37,517 nucleotides of DNA from Pseudomonadales bacterium (GTDB taxonomy: Bacteria > Pseudomonadota > Gammaproteobacteria > Pseudomonadales > Azotimanducaceae), in the NCBI GenBank assembly GCA_019090615.1, contig JAHRVQ010000007.1, forward strand, positions 1-37,517, written 5' to 3'. Below, in pieces: positions 26,154 through 34,270 of this stretch (its first letter is position 1; each line of letters begins with the position of its first letter). The translations under genes were made by a program, and so were the position numbers. The notes beneath the pieces were generated by a model. The model was not told the origin of the DNA, made no database searches, and saw only the letters and a list, made by a program, of their open reading frames with translations.

Positions 26154-27134
26154 TTAAATTGTTTGGTAAACAATGCTGGCGTTATAAGCCAGATAGGCGG
26201 CTATTAAAATTGAACCTTCTAAGCGGTTAATATTGCCTTTCCCCGGTCCTTTAAAGCTATAACACATGGCGAATAATGCGGCTGTAAGTATCAGCATAAC
26301 GGGCATGTCTCGGGTCAGAATATCGGGTTCTAGCAGGGTCGGTGAAATACTCCCCGTTATGCCAAGGACAATGGTTGAATTGAACATGTTTGAGCCAATG
26401 ACATTACCTATTGCCAGATCATGCTCATTTTTCTTGACCGCTGCTATACAGGCGGCAAGTTCAGGTAATGAAGTTCCTATGGCCACAATAGTCAGTCCGA
26501 TGACAAGATCGCTGATGCCGAACAGCCGAGCAATTTCAGTGCCGCCCCAGACCAGTATCTGCGAGCTGATGACAAGGAATATCAATCCGAATACGGTATA
26601 AAGAATGGCGGTACGCAAGCCTAAAGGTTCGCTGAGTTCCTGCTCCACTACCTGGGCAAGTTGGTCTTTTTCAGTATTAAGGCCGGTATAGATGGACCAG
26701 ATTACCAGCGCCAGGAATATCAGGATTAGTATGACGCCATCCAGTCTGTCGAGGCTGGCGTCAAAATACAGCAATACAGCCAGCAACAGTGAAATCGCAG
26801 CTAGATAGGGTAATTCTCGATTGAGGACACTGGAACATACCGCGATCGGGCTTAAAATTGCGGTAACCCCCAGAATAAGCGCAATATTGGTGATATTGGA
26901 ACCAAATGCGTTGCCGAGGGCTAACCCAGGTTTTCCTTGCCAGGAAGAGAGTGCAGAGATAACCATTTCTGGCATTGAGCTGCCAAAACCAATCACTAGC
27001 ATACCAATTAATAACGCGGGTAAACCAAGCCGCTTGGCCGTAGCCGCTGCGCCGTCAACAAACTTGTCAGCACTGAATACCAGCAGGCAGATACCGCCAA
27101 CCAGAGCCAGAACGGGCCAGATAAATAAATTCAA
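26154..27134 (-). CDS. Calcium/sodium antiporter (CaCA family, YrbG-like)
   Basis: This inner-membrane cation exchanger has about ten helices and 326 residues. Both signature alpha repeats are clear: IGFGSSMPEMVISAL with GNAFGSNITNIALILG in the first half, and VAIGTSLPELAACIAA with GNVIGSNMFNSTIVLG in the second. It likely exports Ca2+ or a related cation in exchange for Na+ or H+. The frame begins at a TTG at 27140, but that codon touches AAAGGA. The TTG at 27134, six bases after AAGGA, gives MNLFIWPVLA and is the better start. It is a single gene; the copper operon upstream on the same strand ends 279 bases away. Confidence 0.9.
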   Translation of the reverse strand: MNLFIWPVLALVGGICLLVFSADKFVDGAAATAKRLGLPALLIGMLVIGFGSSMPEMVISALSSWQGKPGLALGNAFGSNITNIALILGVTAILSPIAVCSSVLNRELPYLAAISLLLAVLLYFDASLDRLDGVILILIFLALVIWSIYTGLNTEKDQLAQVVEQELSEPLGLRTAILYTVFGLIFLVISSQILVWGGTEIARLFGISDLVIGLTIVAIGTSLPELAACIAAVKKNEHDLAIGNVIGSNMFNSTIVLGITGSISPTLLEPDILTRDMPVMLILTAALFAMCYSFKGPGKGNINRLEGSILIAAYLAYNASIVYQTI

Positions 27135-27419
27135 TACCAATCCTTTATGTTTTGCGAAGTAATTTTAAACCTAATCGTTTGCAAGCTGGTTGTCTGGAGC
27201 ATGTCTGAATTATGCGTTAAAGCCATGTTTGGAGGATAAAGGTTTGTTGGTAGCCTGGGATAATTGTGGAAACAGCTGCTTATTAAAATAAGCTGTGCCA
27301 ACGAATGTTCCTTTTATTTTAATCCATGTGTGACTATATGGCGATTTCTTTGATGCAAAATTTGGCGGAATGTAGGCCGATTTACATAGCGACATGTCCA
27401 AAGGTGTACTAATGCCCTG

Positions 27420-30400
27420 TTATTGACTGCTCGGTGGCTGCAGGGAGCGGCTGCGCCAAAGATAGAACACAATCGGAATAACAAATAAGGTGAGCGTCAC
27501 TGCGCTGAGCATGCCACCTACCATAGGCGCAACAATTCTTGCCATTACTTCTGAGCCTGTACCCGTGCTTAGCAATATTGGCAGCAAACCCGATATGGTG
27601 GTGGCGGCTGTCATTATCACGGGTCGAACCCTGAGGCTGGCACCGTCGCTGACTGATTTAGCGAGATTATGCCGCTGCAATGGGACTTTTAGGCTAGCCA
27701 TTTTGTCCGCCATTTGTTGGTAGGATTGATTAAGGTACACCAGCATAATAACGCCTGTTTCCACCGCCAGACCTGCCAGGGCAATAAAACCTACGCCTAC
27801 AGCGACGGAAAAATTATAATTTAGCAAGTACATTAGCCAGACTGCGCCAATCATTGCTAGTGGCAGGGTGAATATGATGATTGCCACTTCCATGAAGTTT
27901 TTAAAATTGACGAATAACAATATCACTATGATCAGTAGTGTGATGGGGATGATATAGGCTAATTTTTCTTTTACTCGGACCATATATTCATATTGGCCAG
28001 CCCAGGTAATTGAATAACCTGGCGGTAGTGTCAGCTCGCGGTCGACGATTTTCTGTGCACGGGCAACATAGGTACCGATATCCACGCCCTCAATATCTAT
28101 ATAGGCCCAGCCGTTGATACGCGCATTTTCGCTTTTAATATTAGGTGGGCCTTTTTCAATAAAGATTCTGGCTACGTCGGCCAGCGCAATTGATTGCCCT
28201 GCGGGTGTGATTATGGGCAGCAGGGATAGTTGCTCTGGCGAGTTTCGATAGTGTTGCGGGTAGCGAAGATTAACTGGATAGCGCTCCATGCCTTCGACAG
28301 TTTGGGTGACATTCATGCCGCCTATAGCAGTGGCAATGACCTGCTGTACCGCACTGATATTGAGTCCATAGCGGGCGGCTTGTTCACGTTGAATATCTAT
28401 CTTAATATAACGCCCGCCAGTGACACGTTCGGCGTAGACAGAGGCTGTACCCTGAACAGGGATGAGTATTTTTTCTAGTTGTAGCCCAATATCTTCAATA
28501 ACTGATAATTCTGGGCCTGCGATCTTAATCCCGACGGGTGTTTTAATCCCAGTGGCCAGCATATCAATGCGGGTTTTAATGGGCATTACCCAGGCATTAG
28601 TAATGCCTGGTAGTTTAACCAGGCTATCGAGTTCCTGCTGCAGCGATGCGGGGGTCACTCCTTCGCGCCATTGATCTCGCGGTTTTAACTGGATAAATGA
28701 TTCCAGCATCGTTATTGGTGCTGGGTCAGTCGCCGTTTCTGCGCGGCCTACTTTGCCCATTACCAGGGCAACTTCGGGCACAGTCTTTATTAGCTTGTCG
28801 GTTTGTTGCAGGATCTCACGGGCTTTGCCGATTGAAATGCCTGGGTAGGTCGTTGGCATATACATAAGGTCACCTTCGTCCAACGGTGGAATGAATTCGC
28901 TGCCGATATTATTCAGTGGCCACAAGGCTGATAGCATAAGTAGTAGTGCTGTGGCGAGGGTGGGCCCTGGGTGTCTTAATAAAACGTTGAGGAGTGGTAG
29001 ATAAAGATTGATCAAAGTTAGGTTAATGGGGTTTTTGTTGGCGGCGATCACCTTGCCGCGAATGAAATACCCCATTAAAACCGGCACCAGCGTTATAGCT
29101 AGCAGGGCGGAAGCTAACATGGCGTAGGTTTTGGTATAGGCCAGGGGCGAAAACATTCGGCCTTCCTGAGCTTCGAGTGCCAATACTGGCACAAAACTGA
29201 CGGTGATTATTAACAGACTATAGAATAAGGCTGGTCCAACTTCGCTTGCTGAGTCAGCAACAATTTGCCATCGATTAGCATTATTTAGTGGCGTCTGTTC
29301 CATATGTTTATGCATGTTTTCAATCATCACGATAGCGCCGTCGATCATTACACCAATGGCAATAGCAATGCCGCCCAGAGACATAATGTTGGCATTTAAG
29401 CCTTGCCAATACATGATGATAAAGGCGGTTGAAATGCCAACTGGCAGGCTAATGATTGCCACCAGCGAGGAGCGGGTATGGAGCAAAAAAACCATACAGA
29501 CCAATGCCACCATGGCTAATTCTTCAAGTAATTTTAACCACAGGTTGTTTACTGCTCGTTCTATCAAAGTGCTTCTATCATAGACCGTGACCACCTCGAC
29601 CCCTGCCGGCAAACCTTTTTTAAGCTGCGACAATTTTGTCTTAATAGCCGCTATTACCTGTTGTGGGTTTTCGCCAAAACGCATAACAATAATGCCGCCA
29701 ACCGTTTCTCCTTCGCCATTGAGCTCAGCGATGCCACGGCGCATTTGCGGCCCAAGGCTGATATCGGCGACGTTTTTAAGCAGTAGTGGGGTGCCATTTT
29801 TATTCACCCCGAGAGGAATGTTACCCAGATCTTTAAGGTTTTTGATATAACCTGTGGCACGCACCATATATTCAGCTTCGGCCATTTCGACCACTGAAGC
29901 GCCGATTTCCTGATTGCCATGCTGAATGGCGGTAACGATTAAAGACAAGGGTAGGTTGAAAGCCCGAAGTTTATCTGGATTAACTTGTACCTGATATTGT
30001 TTTACCATTCCCCCAAGGGGGCTAACCTCGGCGACACCCGCAACGGTTTGTAATTCGTATTTTAGGAACCAGTCCTGAATGCTGCGCAGCTGACTGATAT
30101 CGTGCTGGCCGGTTTTGTCAACCAGTGCGTAGAGGAAAACCCAGCCAACACCTGTTGCATCGGGCCCCAGTTGTGGTTTAGCAGCATCAGGTAAAGCTGG
30201 TGCTACCTGGCTTAAATATTCAAGTACTCGACTACGGGCCCAATATAAGTCGGTATCCTCGTCAAAAATAATATATACATAGGAATCTCCAAAAAAGGAA
30301 AAACCTCGTACAGTGACTGCGCCAGGCACTGACAACATGGCGGTTGTTAATGGGTAAGTAATCTGGTCCTGGACTACCTGTGGAGCCTGCCCAGGATAGC

Positions 30401-30554
30401 TGGTTTTGATGATAACCTGGACGTCAGATAGATCAGGCAGGGCGTCAATCGGGGTGTTTTTTAATGCCCAGATACCGGCGATGATAAGGAAAAAAGTTGT
30501 CAGCAGGACGTAAAGTCGATTTTGGACGGACCAGCGAATAACGGCTTCAATCAT
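27420..30554 (-). CDS. cusA: Copper/silver RND efflux permease, CusA-like
   Basis: This is a heavy-metal RND pump of 1044 residues, close to the E. coli CusA length (1047). It would export Cu(I)/Ag(I) across the envelope. M566 (DLMYMPTT), M616 (ITMLESF) and M665 (RIDMLATG) correspond to the E. coli metal relay M573/M623/M672, each offset by seven. The TM4 proton residue is D405 in GVMIDGAIVMIEN, at the same number as in E. coli. The start at 30554 overlaps the end of the CusB-like gene by eight bases (ATGATTGA), so translation is probably coupled. The frame further upstream to 30635 is inside the CusB gene. The GVGFIALAG motif of TM10-11 is present. Last gene of the operon. Confidence 0.95.
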   Translation of the reverse strand: MIEAVIRWSVQNRLYVLLTTFFLIIAGIWALKNTPIDALPDLSDVQVIIKTSYPGQAPQVVQDQITYPLTTAMLSVPGAVTVRGFSFFGDSYVYIIFDEDTDLYWARSRVLEYLSQVAPALPDAAKPQLGPDATGVGWVFLYALVDKTGQHDISQLRSIQDWFLKYELQTVAGVAEVSPLGGMVKQYQVQVNPDKLRAFNLPLSLIVTAIQHGNQEIGASVVEMAEAEYMVRATGYIKNLKDLGNIPLGVNKNGTPLLLKNVADISLGPQMRRGIAELNGEGETVGGIIVMRFGENPQQVIAAIKTKLSQLKKGLPAGVEVVTVYDRSTLIERAVNNLWLKLLEELAMVALVCMVFLLHTRSSLVAIISLPVGISTAFIIMYWQGLNANIMSLGGIAIAIGVMIDGAIVMIENMHKHMEQTPLNNANRWQIVADSASEVGPALFYSLLIITVSFVPVLALEAQEGRMFSPLAYTKTYAMLASALLAITLVPVLMGYFIRGKVIAANKNPINLTLINLYLPLLNVLLRHPGPTLATALLLMLSALWPLNNIGSEFIPPLDEGDLMYMPTTYPGISIGKAREILQQTDKLIKTVPEVALVMGKVGRAETATDPAPITMLESFIQLKPRDQWREGVTPASLQQELDSLVKLPGITNAWVMPIKTRIDMLATGIKTPVGIKIAGPELSVIEDIGLQLEKILIPVQGTASVYAERVTGGRYIKIDIQREQAARYGLNISAVQQVIATAIGGMNVTQTVEGMERYPVNLRYPQHYRNSPEQLSLLPIITPAGQSIALADVARIFIEKGPPNIKSENARINGWAYIDIEGVDIGTYVARAQKIVDRELTLPPGYSITWAGQYEYMVRVKEKLAYIIPITLLIIVILLFVNFKNFMEVAIIIFTLPLAMIGAVWLMYLLNYNFSVAVGVGFIALAGLAVETGVIMLVYLNQSYQQMADKMASLKVPLQRHNLAKSVSDGASLRVRPVIMTAATTISGLLPILLSTGTGSEVMARIVAPMVGGMLSAVTLTLFVIPIVFYLWRSRSLQPPSSQ

Positions 30555-31797
30555 GGGTAATACCGCCGTTATCTGTCTCGCCTGGGGGGTAGTGGAACCG
30601 TTTAAAATCGGAAGATTTACTGGATTCTGAGTCAAGTAAAAATTGTGCTGAGGTAACTACTCGGTCGCCTGTCTGTAGACCGGAAAGCACTTCGGCGAAT
30701 TTATCACCATATCGACCAATGGATATTTCTATGGATTTGAATCGGCCCTCACCCAATGCCAGCACCACCCGTTCATCCGCTGCCGACCGTATAATAGCCT
30801 CCAGGGGAATGGTCAGCGGTTTTTTGCTGGTTTGAGTATGAATGGCTACTTGGGCGAACATATGAGGTTTGAGTAACTTTTCCTGGTTGTTAAAACGCAA
30901 TCTTACCCGCACGGTTCTAGTGCTTAAATTGAGTGCCGGGTAAACGTAGTCGATTGTACCTGGCCACGTTTTTGTGGGTGAATAATCTAACCACATGGTC
31001 ACTGCCAGACCTTGTGTTATTAATGATGCCTGGCGGGCGAAGACTTCCGCTTCAACCCAGACTTCGTCCAGTTTAGCGATAGACATTAACATGGTGTCGG
31101 GTTTGACAAAAAAACCTTCACCGATGTTGAGGTTGTCTATGATGCCTTCCTGTGGAGCGTAGACGGTGATATTTTGACTGATTTTCCTGCTTTGAGTGAG
31201 CTGCTGAATGGCAGTGGTGGGGACCTGCAGGGCGCTGAGTCGGTCAGTGGCCGCTTTTATCAGGCGTTTGTTTTTGCGTTCCAGGGCGAGTAGCAGTTCT
31301 TCCTGGGCGTTAACCAGAGTGGGAGAGTATATTTCGTATAAGGCCTGGTCTTTAGTCACCGGCTCACCTGCTGTTTTTACATATAGTTTCTCAACCCAGC
31401 CTGCTACCCGTGGGTGAATATACAGCCGTTTATCGGCATCATATTGCACATATCCTACCGTTAAAATTTCTGTCTCAAGGTGCTGGTAGGCGGCGCTGGC
31501 AGTACGAACACCGAGGTTATTGATGACCTCAGGTGAAATGCGGATGGCGCCTGGGTCGTTAGCGGTGTCATCTGAGTTGGCGTAAACGGGTACCAGGTCC
31601 ATACCCATTGGTGATTTGCCGGGTTGATCGCGGGTATAGTTGGCGTCCATTGGCGCAACCCAATATATGGGTTGGGGTTTGTCGGGCATTGCCTGTTTGG
31701 TGTTTGGCACTGCAAAATAATAGCCGAGATAAAACATTAACGTGCAGGCTGCCACTATAGCCGAAATTAACAAGGTGATTTTAGGTTGCCGGGGCAT
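30547..31797 (-). CDS. cusB: Copper/silver efflux periplasmic adaptor, CusB-like
   Basis: This is the periplasmic adaptor of the copper pump, 416 residues. It has an N-terminal membrane anchor/signal (about 8-30), then a heavy-metal-binding segment YWVAPMDANYTRDQPGKSP with M50, M64 and M66. These match the spacing of the three E. coli CusB Cu(I)-binding methionines. The barrel-sandwich and hairpin domain follow (about 115-220, PRVAGWVEKLYVKTAGEPV to VYAPQEGIIDNLNIGEGFF), then a beta-barrel and a membrane-proximal domain. The start is two bases after the stop of the outer-membrane gene. The C-terminal tail is Ser-rich and ends in the overlap with cusA. Confidence 0.94.
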   Translation of the reverse strand: MPRQPKITLLISAIVAACTLMFYLGYYFAVPNTKQAMPDKPQPIYWVAPMDANYTRDQPGKSPMGMDLVPVYANSDDTANDPGAIRISPEVINNLGVRTASAAYQHLETEILTVGYVQYDADKRLYIHPRVAGWVEKLYVKTAGEPVTKDQALYEIYSPTLVNAQEELLLALERKNKRLIKAATDRLSALQVPTTAIQQLTQSRKISQNITVYAPQEGIIDNLNIGEGFFVKPDTMLMSIAKLDEVWVEAEVFARQASLITQGLAVTMWLDYSPTKTWPGTIDYVYPALNLSTRTVRVRLRFNNQEKLLKPHMFAQVAIHTQTSKKPLTIPLEAIIRSAADERVVLALGEGRFKSIEISIGRYGDKFAEVLSGLQTGDRVVTSAQFLLDSESSKSSDFKRFHYPPGETDNGGITHD

Positions 31798-31799
31798 AT

Positions 31800-33359
31800 T
31801 TATTCTCCCCTCGGGTGGTGTATAGGGCCCGGGGTTGGGGTGATGATGTCAGCTGCCTGGGTCATTAAAAAGTAGTTCAGCTGGATAATGTTTGTTTGTC
31901 GATCCACATCGATTGCCAATGCGTCAATGTTGGCATTGAGGGCGGCAATTGTTGATTTAATAACTTCAGAAATGTCCCCGCTATCGTTTATGTAGGCGCT
32001 TAATGAGGCTTCCGTTTGTTGCTGCATTTGCGGTATGAGTGTTTGTTGATAGAGTCTCTGGCGTTTGTTTAACCAGGTAAGCGTTGTGCGAGTGGTTTCA
32101 AATGCGGCCACTAGTTTGCGGATCAACAGCGATTTTTCAGCTTCGGTGGCGGCAGTTTCTGCAACCGCTGCAGTTAAGTGATTGTCATGTTTGTGGCGGG
32201 TAAAAACAGGTAAGTCGAAAGTAATATTAATTGAAAATAGGTCTGCCCGTTTGCCATTAAGTGGCGGGTCGTCACGCAAGCCATAGCTGGTGCCAAGCTC
32301 CCATTCAGGTTTGAAGTTCTGTCTTGCTAGTTCGATACCACTTCTGTCGGCTTTTATCTTTTGCTCTATTGCCAGTATTGCAGGGTGTGATGAAAAATAG
32401 CGATACAATAATCGTGGTTGTGGTTGTGGTTGTGGTTGTGGTTGTGGCTGTGGGGCGGTATTTTGCTGCACTAACTGTGCGGCAATAATTTTAATATCAG
32501 GTAGTCGCTGGTCGAGCGGAGTATCAATCTCGAATTTGGGTGGCATGGATATTTGTCTTAGGTCGGCATTAGTTTCGTCCTGTATTGGGAACTCTTGCAG
32601 CCATTCAGATAATTTTTGTTTTGTGGTCTGTAGCTGTATTTCTAATAATATTAATCGATCTTCAAGGCGAGTCAGTTCAAGTTGAGCGCGAACGACATCC
32701 TGTTGTCTGGTGTTTTCAGTAGCGACTGAATAACTAGCTTCTGTGGCATCAATTAATTGCTCGAATAGCGCGCGGTCTTTATTTATCAGGGCAATACTTT
32801 CTTGCGCCTTAAAGGCGTTGAGCCAAAGTTTGGCAGTAATGACAGTGACCTTGGCTTTCCTGTCTTCTCTTTGGTGTGGATATTGGCGGCTGGCCTGAAG
32901 TAGTTGTGCTTGCCTTAGTTTATGGCTGCGGCCGCGGGGAAACCTCTGCATCATGCTGACTTTAAATTGAGTCATGCCTTCCTGATCAAAATCAAAAGTA
33001 TCGGTCGCTATATTGGCAAGCTGCAGAGAAATTTCTGGATCGGGTAGATGACCTGCGGCCACACTTTTTGCCTCGATACTGGTTTGTTGGTGCTGATTTT
33101 TAACCAACCAGGGGTCGTTGGTCCGTGCAATTTTCACAGCCTGTTGCAGGCTTAGGGTACGGTCGTTCTGGGTTGAGTAAAATTGGTGTTTGACCATTGG
33201 GTCAGCAATAGGGGTTGCTGCCGTAGCGGCCATAACTAGTCCGGCGGTGAACTGGCCTGATCCAAGCAGGCTAGATAAAATCAAGCGGGTGAAAAATCGA
33301 CCGGGTAAAAATTGCCTGGTGGAGTACATTGCGTCAATTTGGTTGAAATAATATGCCAT
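31800..33359 (-). CDS. cusC: Outer-membrane efflux channel, CusC/TolC-like
   Basis: This TolC-family outer-membrane channel of 519 residues is the third part of the copper pump. After an unusually long N-region and a hydrophobic signal (about 22-46), it has two related helical repeats (LQQAVKIARTNDPWL onwards; AILAIEQKIKADRSGIELA onwards). A Pro-Gln stretch at the loop between the repeats is encoded by a hexanucleotide repeat (32413-32454). There is no lipobox Cys, unlike E. coli CusC. GAGGG upstream supports the ATG at 33359; an in-frame ATG at 33329 is an alternative giving a shorter signal. Its gene ends two bases before the CusB-like gene. Confidence 0.9.
   Translation of the reverse strand: MAYYFNQIDAMYSTRQFLPGRFFTRLILSSLLGSGQFTAGLVMAATAATPIADPMVKHQFYSTQNDRTLSLQQAVKIARTNDPWLVKNQHQQTSIEAKSVAAGHLPDPEISLQLANIATDTFDFDQEGMTQFKVSMMQRFPRGRSHKLRQAQLLQASRQYPHQREDRKAKVTVITAKLWLNAFKAQESIALINKDRALFEQLIDATEASYSVATENTRQQDVVRAQLELTRLEDRLILLEIQLQTTKQKLSEWLQEFPIQDETNADLRQISMPPKFEIDTPLDQRLPDIKIIAAQLVQQNTAPQPQPQPQPQPQPRLLYRYFSSHPAILAIEQKIKADRSGIELARQNFKPEWELGTSYGLRDDPPLNGKRADLFSINITFDLPVFTRHKHDNHLTAAVAETAATEAEKSLLIRKLVAAFETTRTTLTWLNKRQRLYQQTLIPQMQQQTEASLSAYINDSGDISEVIKSTIAALNANIDALAIDVDRQTNIIQLNYFLMTQAADIITPTPGPIHHPRGE
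32413..32454. repeat. Hexanucleotide repeat coding for (Pro-Gln)n
   Basis: Seven consecutive 6-bp units of TGTGGT type (first and last two diverged) fall inside the CusC-like gene. They encode about seven Pro-Gln pairs in the linker between the two channel repeats. Changes of copy number would stay in frame. Confidence 0.9.
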
Positions 33360-33511
33360 AAATCCCTCGAATTAGGGTTACTACCCAGGGGGGTAATATC
33401 GATTGGGTTTGTAGCTGCACAGGTAACAATTAGCTTTTCGATAAGTCCATTTTGGCTTATTCGAATGGGCTTAGACGAAGGCAATCAATTATTGGCCAGC
33501 AAGTGGTCCGA

Positions 33512-34063
33512 TCAGGTTCGGCTTCCGCGGCTGGCAATAGGAGGGATGAAGATAGGACGGGGAAATGCAACAAGTAATGCAGCATTGTAATGATTAGGCT
33601 TTTGTGTCGCTTGAAATGGCTTGTCCATGGTGCCTGAAGCAGTGAGTACTGCTGGCTGATTACAATTCATATTGCATTGGCAGGAGGCATTTTTGCTGTT
33701 GTTGTATTCCGTGTCGGCGGGGCAGCAGGGCATGGTGGTCTGGTCGATGGCAGGATTAATTTCCGTGTTTGAGTTCAGAGCACTTGAAACTAGAGCACTT
33801 GAAACCAGAGCACTTGAAGCTACAGGTGACAGATGTTGTTGGCATCCATCAGAGCTGCCATCAGAGCTGGGCCTGGCATCAATTAGTGGTGACGGGAGTT
33901 CAGCCTGTTTTTGCTGAATGCTATGTTGTTGGTCGGTATCTGGGATGTCATCCAAATTACCAGTAACCATTATACAGGGCATGGCAGCTGAGGAAATGAT
34001 GGTATTGAGCAGTAACATCGCTAGCATTAAAACTTTAAAAATACTTAATTGAGACTGTGGCAT
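33512..34063 (-). CDS. Cys-rich exported protein, possible copper-operon leader (CopL-like)
   Basis: The protein starts MPQSQLSIFKVLMLAMLLLN, a signal peptide followed by SSAAMPC. It continues with a Ser/Asp-rich low-complexity region holding three in-frame SSAL(V) repeats, then a metal-ligand-rich block CCPADTEYNNSKNASCQCN with five further-spaced Cys and a nearby MNCN. It is the first gene of the leftward copper operon, 152 bases upstream of cusC. Small Cys-rich proteins of the CopL type occupy such a place before copper genes; the match is by context and composition, not by a motif I can prove. An upstream ATG at 34150 is possible but would add 29 residues before the signal and has no clear ribosome binding site. 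I choose 34063. Confidence 0.65.
   Translation of the reverse strand: MPQSQLSIFKVLMLAMLLLNTIISSAAMPCIMVTGNLDDIPDTDQQHSIQQKQAELPSPLIDARPSSDGSSDGCQQHLSPVASSALVSSALVSSALNSNTEINPAIDQTTMPCCPADTEYNNSKNASCQCNMNCNQPAVLTASGTMDKPFQATQKPNHYNAALLVAFPRPIFIPPIASRGSRT
33777..33821. repeat. 15-bp in-frame tandem repeat, three copies
   Basis: AGAGCACTTGAAACY occurs three times (33777-33791, 33792-33806, 33807-33821), giving SSAL(V)-type repeats in the Cys-rich protein. Close by, CCATCAGAGCTG is duplicated exactly (33846-33857, 33858-33869). Confidence 0.85.
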
Positions 34064-34181
34064 TTTCCCAGTTGCAGTACCAGGTCCAACAATACAGCTG
34101 AATTTTGCAGGCCAGGGTAAGCGGGTGATGAAAGGAAATGCTGGTTTCATTTTCGTTGTCTGCGCGTTGTCTGTTTTTCGT

Positions 34182-34221
34182 TACCGGTGTATAGATTTCG
34201 GTATCGGTGTACAGAATGTAG
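34182..34221. promoter_or_regulatory. Paired 20-bp direct repeat at the copper operon promoter
   Basis: TACCGGTGTATAGATTTCGG (34182-34201) and TATCGGTGTACAGAATGTAG (34202-34221) are adjacent copies sharing TAYCGGTGTAYAGA. They overlap the -10 end and initial transcribed region of the leftward promoter, the position expected for an operator. Confidence 0.5.
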
Positions 34222-34247
34222 GATAAGCCATTTTACAAAAAGTTCAA
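34220..34247 (-). promoter_or_regulatory. Putative promoter of the copper operon
   Basis: On the minus strand TTGAAC (34247-34242) is a -35 box and TATCCT (34225-34220) a -10 box with a 16-base spacer. Transcription would start near 34212 and read into the Cys-rich gene and cusCBA. No CueR-type ACCTTCC dyad was seen. Confidence 0.5.
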
Positions 34248-34270
34248 AATACAATTAAGGGGATTTTGCC

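Noticed and set aside
27210-27401. 63-codon leftward frame between the antiporter gene and cusA
   Set aside because: No ribosome binding site and no recognisable content; the gap of about 280 bases otherwise shows nothing.
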